Assembly (NCBI GenBank): GCA_049999725.1
Contig: JBNGIS010031056.1
Location: 1 to 36,312 of the forward strand
Source of the DNA: Haplomitrium mnioides
Taxonomy: Eukaryota; Marchantiophyta; Haplomitriopsida; Calobryales
Length of the DNA: 36,312 nucleotides
Direction: 5' to 3'
Below are positions 33,130 to 36,312 of this stretch, piece after piece. The position numbers and the translations under genes are program-made. Numbering within the stretch: the stretch's first letter is position 1; every line of letters starts with the position of its first letter. The notes beneath the pieces are model-generated. The model had not been told where the DNA came from. It did no database searches and saw nothing but the letters and a program-made list of their open reading frames with translations.

Positions 33130-33897
33130 TTGAGTGGCATGTTTCTAGTTCAAAGAAGTGGTTGTTTTCTTGCAAGTTTTTGAAAAATGTCCAACTTTCT
33201 TGCAATAGTAGCAAGTTTGAGTTTCTGCAGTCTTTTTCTTTTTCTTATCTCTCTTAGCAGTAAAAGCTGAATTATTAGTCTTCTCTTTGTTATGTGCTTT
33301 TGCTTCTTGTTAAGCAAAAGACTTACTATGAATTCTAGATCTTATTCAGTTTTTTTCCTCCATAGTCATAACTAGAGTACTATATTCTTTTGGAAGGTTT
33401 GCAAGGAAGATAGATGTTATGTCTTACTCCTCAATTTGTCATCCTATTGCTTGAAGTTGCCTGACCATGGATTTTTCCTTCATCATATGCTCTATAATGG
33501 TCAAATTTTTCTTCGTCTACATAGTGAAAAATTGCTTCTTGAGGCAAGTTTGATTCATGTACTCTTTGCCTTCATAATTGTTGGCCAATATTGATTAGAT
33601 ATCGTGGGTGTTTTTGCATTTTCTTACTAATGATCATTCTAGCAGATGATCTTCAAGGCTTAGTATAATAGATGCTAAAGCCATTTGCTTATTTTTTAAC
33701 AAGCATTTGATTTCCTTTTTTATATCAAGATCAGGCATTGTAGTGAGCAATTCATATTTAGCTTAGAGATCTTCTGTTACTTTCCAAAGGTCTTGACTTA
33801 CTAAGACCATCTTCATCTTTAATTTCAAAAGATGAAATTCTTCCCCTTCAAATTTTTGGAGCATGCTCCCAAAGCCAAACTCAACTTGTGAGCTCAT
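33130..33897 (-). pseudogene. Copia gag with CCHC zinc knuckle, killed by stops only
   Basis: From ATG at 33897 a single frame runs to the end of gag without a frameshift, but with about eight in-frame stops. It has the layout of copia Gag (Retrotran_gag/UBN2 type): an N-terminal MSSQVEFGFGSMLQKFEGEE, KMKMVLVSQDLWKVTEDL, a central helical part, and the nucleocapsid knuckle CYYCKKVGHFSKTC (CX2CX4HX4C) near 33170-33215, then Lys/Thr-rich residues and a stop. Protease and integrase do not follow; the next sequence is the AT-rich spacer. Most stops could come from a single transition in a CAA, CAG, CGA or TGG codon. Confidence 0.88.
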
Positions 33898-33999
33898 AAT
33901 CTTTTAGAAGGTAAAAACAAACTTCCATGTAAAGACTTGAAGACGATGGCATTTAGAGAAATAAACACCAAAATGTTGTTTATAGATGAAGAACAAAAA

Positions 34000-34251
34000 T
34001 TATGATATCCAACAAAAGGTTGCCTCCACTTGAAGTTGTGATATGCAAAATTGTGCTTGTAGCATGAGATGATATTGGCACCCAAATTGCGATTATCAAA
34101 ATGAGTAGAAAATAAAAGTTGCAATATGAATGTGTGATGCTACAATATGCTCGATATAGACATAAGCAAGAATCATGAATGATGGTGGCGAATGTTTGTA
34201 TTGTTGAGAATAATCAATGTCCCAATGAAGGTCATTGTGTATCTATATACA
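34000..34251 (-). mobile_element. Candidate 5' LTR and primer-binding site of the gag element
   Basis: On the minus strand, TGTATATAGATACACAATG starts at 34251, and TGGATATCATA at 34001-34011, about 100 bp before the gag ATG, resembles the TGGTATCAGAGC primer-binding site (initiator-Met tRNA) of copia elements. This would give an LTR of about 240 bp. It differs from the 19968-20305 LTR beyond the first eight bases, so gag and the pol fragment at 20318-22395 probably come from different elements. No second copy is seen, hence low confidence. Confidence 0.3.
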
Positions 34252-34541
34252 AATCAAATAAAACAAAAATGAGCGCATTTGGCTGCACGCTATTCACAAA
34301 TAGGTGAGGAGCATTTCTTGGCTGCATCAACAATGGATACGCATATGCATTTTGCATATGTTTTAGTAAACCCTCATATGTGTGCATATCTCGAGACATG
34401 CACCATAGACTGTGCAGGGCTTTTTAATAGAACCATGTTAGCCCCCTTAACAAATCTAATAGCTAAATAATAAGCTAGCATAAATAATTAAAAATGTTAG
34501 TTATGACTAATATTCAGTAGCAAGAGATACATGTTCAACAT
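34252..34541. other. Short spacer before block B, no gene seen
   Basis: AT-rich, with ATGCATTTTGCATATG-type palindromic words near 34345-34360. The equivalent position in the left copy (before 17749) holds different sequence, so the block B similarity starts at about 34542. Confidence 0.4.
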
Positions 34542-35916
34542 TGTGTATATCTATGTTTGGTATTGCATCAAAAAGTTATCTTTTGATGTTGTATAAACTT
34601 GAGAAAGCTTGTGAGCATGGTTTCAGCTTTGTGCAACATGGATTTTCTAGAAGCACGAGGTGCATTGATTTTGACATTGAGTAGGTTCAATCATTCTTGA
34701 TTTTGTTGATGCATGGAGCGATTGTATCTTGGAGATTTGTCAAAGAAAGATTACATCAAAAGATCATTTCTCAAGATTGATCATTCATGGTGTCTTGAAA
34801 TTGTTTTTTGGTGTGAGAAAACAAGTTCAAAATTGAAGTCAACATACATGGTATCTCATATTGCTGATGTGTTAGGAAAAATTGGTAATTTCCTTAGAAA
34901 CGTTTGAGAAGAATATGAGAGCAGCGTAGCTTGCTAGCAAGAATTTATCGATGCAAAAGAGTTTGTTTTGTTGTGAGGAGAAGCATTTCCATTGACTTTT
35001 CATAAATGGGGCAAACTCTTAGCTCAAGTATGCAATACATCAAAACTGCAAGAGTACAGATTGTCAACATGACAACAACATAATGCTCTTGTGGGTTCTC
35101 ATGCATGTGTGAGCATGAGACTCAATTTTCTACCATTTTTTGATTGATTGTGTGTTCTATGCTTGTACTTGTTATAGAATGAGTGTAGACAGTATAAGTT
35201 GTGTAGGTAACGTGTATACGCACGACAAAGATTGCTTAAGAGAGAGTTGAGAAGTCGAAGCTAAATGAGACACAAGTGCAATTGAGTTATTTGTACCTTA
35301 GAGCCCAACCACATTTCTCTACTATCAAGTTGGAGGTTGGTGCCCACCCTTCATAAAGTATTTGGAAAAGTTATGTGGATATCTTAACTAAAAATTTTAC
35401 TAGTTCAGATTGTGCAAACAATAGTTAATCTTTTTTTGAAAACCAGCCTCAAAACTATGAGACTGAAAATAGTACATACCTGAGTTTTGAAATTTTTTTT
35501 TCAATACTTCCTTTATGTATATTGGAAACTCTTTCATCTTTATCAACTTTTTGATCTTCCAACATTTTTGTTCAAAATAATAATAATAACTCACCTTCTA
35601 TGCTTAAATTATTTTCAAATTCTTATGGCATCTTTGAATATAATGTCCACCTCACCTACCCTAACCAAGTCAATTACTAATCTTCCTCTTTCCATAACAA
35701 AATTGTGACATGTAAAATTCTTGGAGAAAGGTAAAGTGTGTGATGTAAATTAAATTTTACCTACTTTTGAAGTTATTTCTTGAGCCAACCAAAGAGATTC
35801 TTGAGCTGAAAATTTGAGAATATTGTTGGGTTTATTAACAACAATTGCTCAAGAATGGTTTGGTCAACTCAATGCCCACATTAAGCCAACTATATTTCAA
35901 TAAAATCAACCTTGCA
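34542..35916. repeat. Repeat block B, right copy (possible LTR)
   Basis: Partner of 17749-19141. Shared landmarks in order are TGTGTATATCTATG, GATGCATGGAG, GTTTTGTTGTGAGGAGAAGC, block C (GTGGGTTCTCATGCATGTGT), GAGACACAAGTGCAATTGAG, AATTTGAGAATATTG and CCAACTATATTT. Similarity ends after CTTGCA at 35916. The five bases beyond it (ATTGA) do not match those before the left copy (ACTAG). Confidence 0.75.
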
Positions 35917-36312
35917 ATTGATAACAAATGTTCAGTACATTCATGTCAGTCAAGATGATCAAGTATCTTTTATCTTAAAAAAAAACTAACACACGTACAA
36001 AAAGTGCATGTCATTGAAAATCCCATTAGTTGTCTTGCCAAAGTAGTGATAAATCCATGTTTAAGTCATATGAGGGTTGTGTATTAGTTACAAGTGTTTC
36101 ATCCCAACTTAGTTTATGAATTATGTGAGACATTTGCCATTAAACATTTAAACATTGATTTTTCCATGATTTATTCGAGCATTTCTTGAGAGCATTGAGC
36201 ACTTTTTTCTTCCTCACTTGAAAATCGACATAAAAATTTGACAACAAACAATTAACATAAAAATTTGACAGCAAGAAATTGGTAATCATCGATGCCAGTT
36301 TGGATTTTCTCA
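35917..36312. other. Right edge, no feature seen
   Basis: AT-rich sequence unrelated to what follows the left copy of block B. A short internal repeat (ACATAAAAATTTGACA at about 36228 and 36255) is present. No coding frame is supported. Confidence 0.4.

Noticed and set aside
17749-35916. One full-length 18-kb LTR retrotransposon bounded by block B
   Set aside because: No target-site duplication, no convincing primer-binding site or polypurine tract next to block B, and the interior holds parts of several unrelated elements.
1-36312. tRNA, rRNA or other structured RNA genes
   Set aside because: I saw no cloverleaf with conserved tRNA boxes and no rRNA-like sequence on reading both strands. 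A tRNAscan or Infernal run would be decisive.

Overview
The window looks like repeat-rich nuclear DNA of a land plant with a large genome. A fern, lycophyte or gymnosperm seems likelier than a flowering plant, because of the LINE type and the gene families in the right half, but the species is not resolved. There is no bacterial-style operon, no RNA gene I can support, and no clearly intact protein-coding gene. Almost everything recognisable is a decayed retroelement or a decayed multi-exon gene. Three runs of N (10, 400 and 100 bases) mark assembly gaps.

Layout. 1-3760 is mostly a degenerate minisatellite with a 21-bp unit and a higher-order period of about 375 bp. 3780-5750 is a LINE reverse transcriptase on the minus strand with recognisable RT motifs and a C-terminal zinc-finger-like end. 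5760-5865 is an (AG)n tract. 5940-7885 is a decayed Ty1/copia pol on the plus strand. 8820-12800 is a GC- and C-rich block with several nested tandem repeats and about seven ACGT-core (bZIP-type) motifs; it resembles a promoter or LTR more than a coding region. 13215 may be the start of an LTR. 13990-15540 holds coding-like but broken sequence of unknown identity. 15540-20080 is GT-biased repeat DNA with long duplicated blocks (called A, B and C here). 20306-22395 is a second copia pol fragment on the minus strand, with its polypurine tract and a 338-bp LTR at 19968-20305. 33130-33897 is a copia gag on the minus strand. Block B recurs at 34542-35916.

The most interesting part is 22400-32800. 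Two decayed multi-exon genes lie head to head, 452 bp apart. On the minus strand (26802 to 22876), four inferred exons encode a protein with a ParB-like segment followed by a permuted (beta-class) N4/N6 DNA methyltransferase domain. On the plus strand (27255 to about 31540) is a gene of the family I know as DUF7869. It has an upstream Cys motif and three spaced acidic/His blocks that look like an RNase H/DDE-type core. A 24-bp hairpin-forming minisatellite and its relatives sit in introns of both genes and in both 3' flanks; I did not notice them elsewhere in the window. I propose, as inference, that the pair forms one unit, possibly a DNA transposon or other mobile cassette carrying its own DNA methyltransferase. 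I could not find its ends.

Most in-frame stops in the decayed genes can be explained by single C-to-T or G-to-A changes, as expected for sequence that was cytosine-methylated and silenced for a long time.
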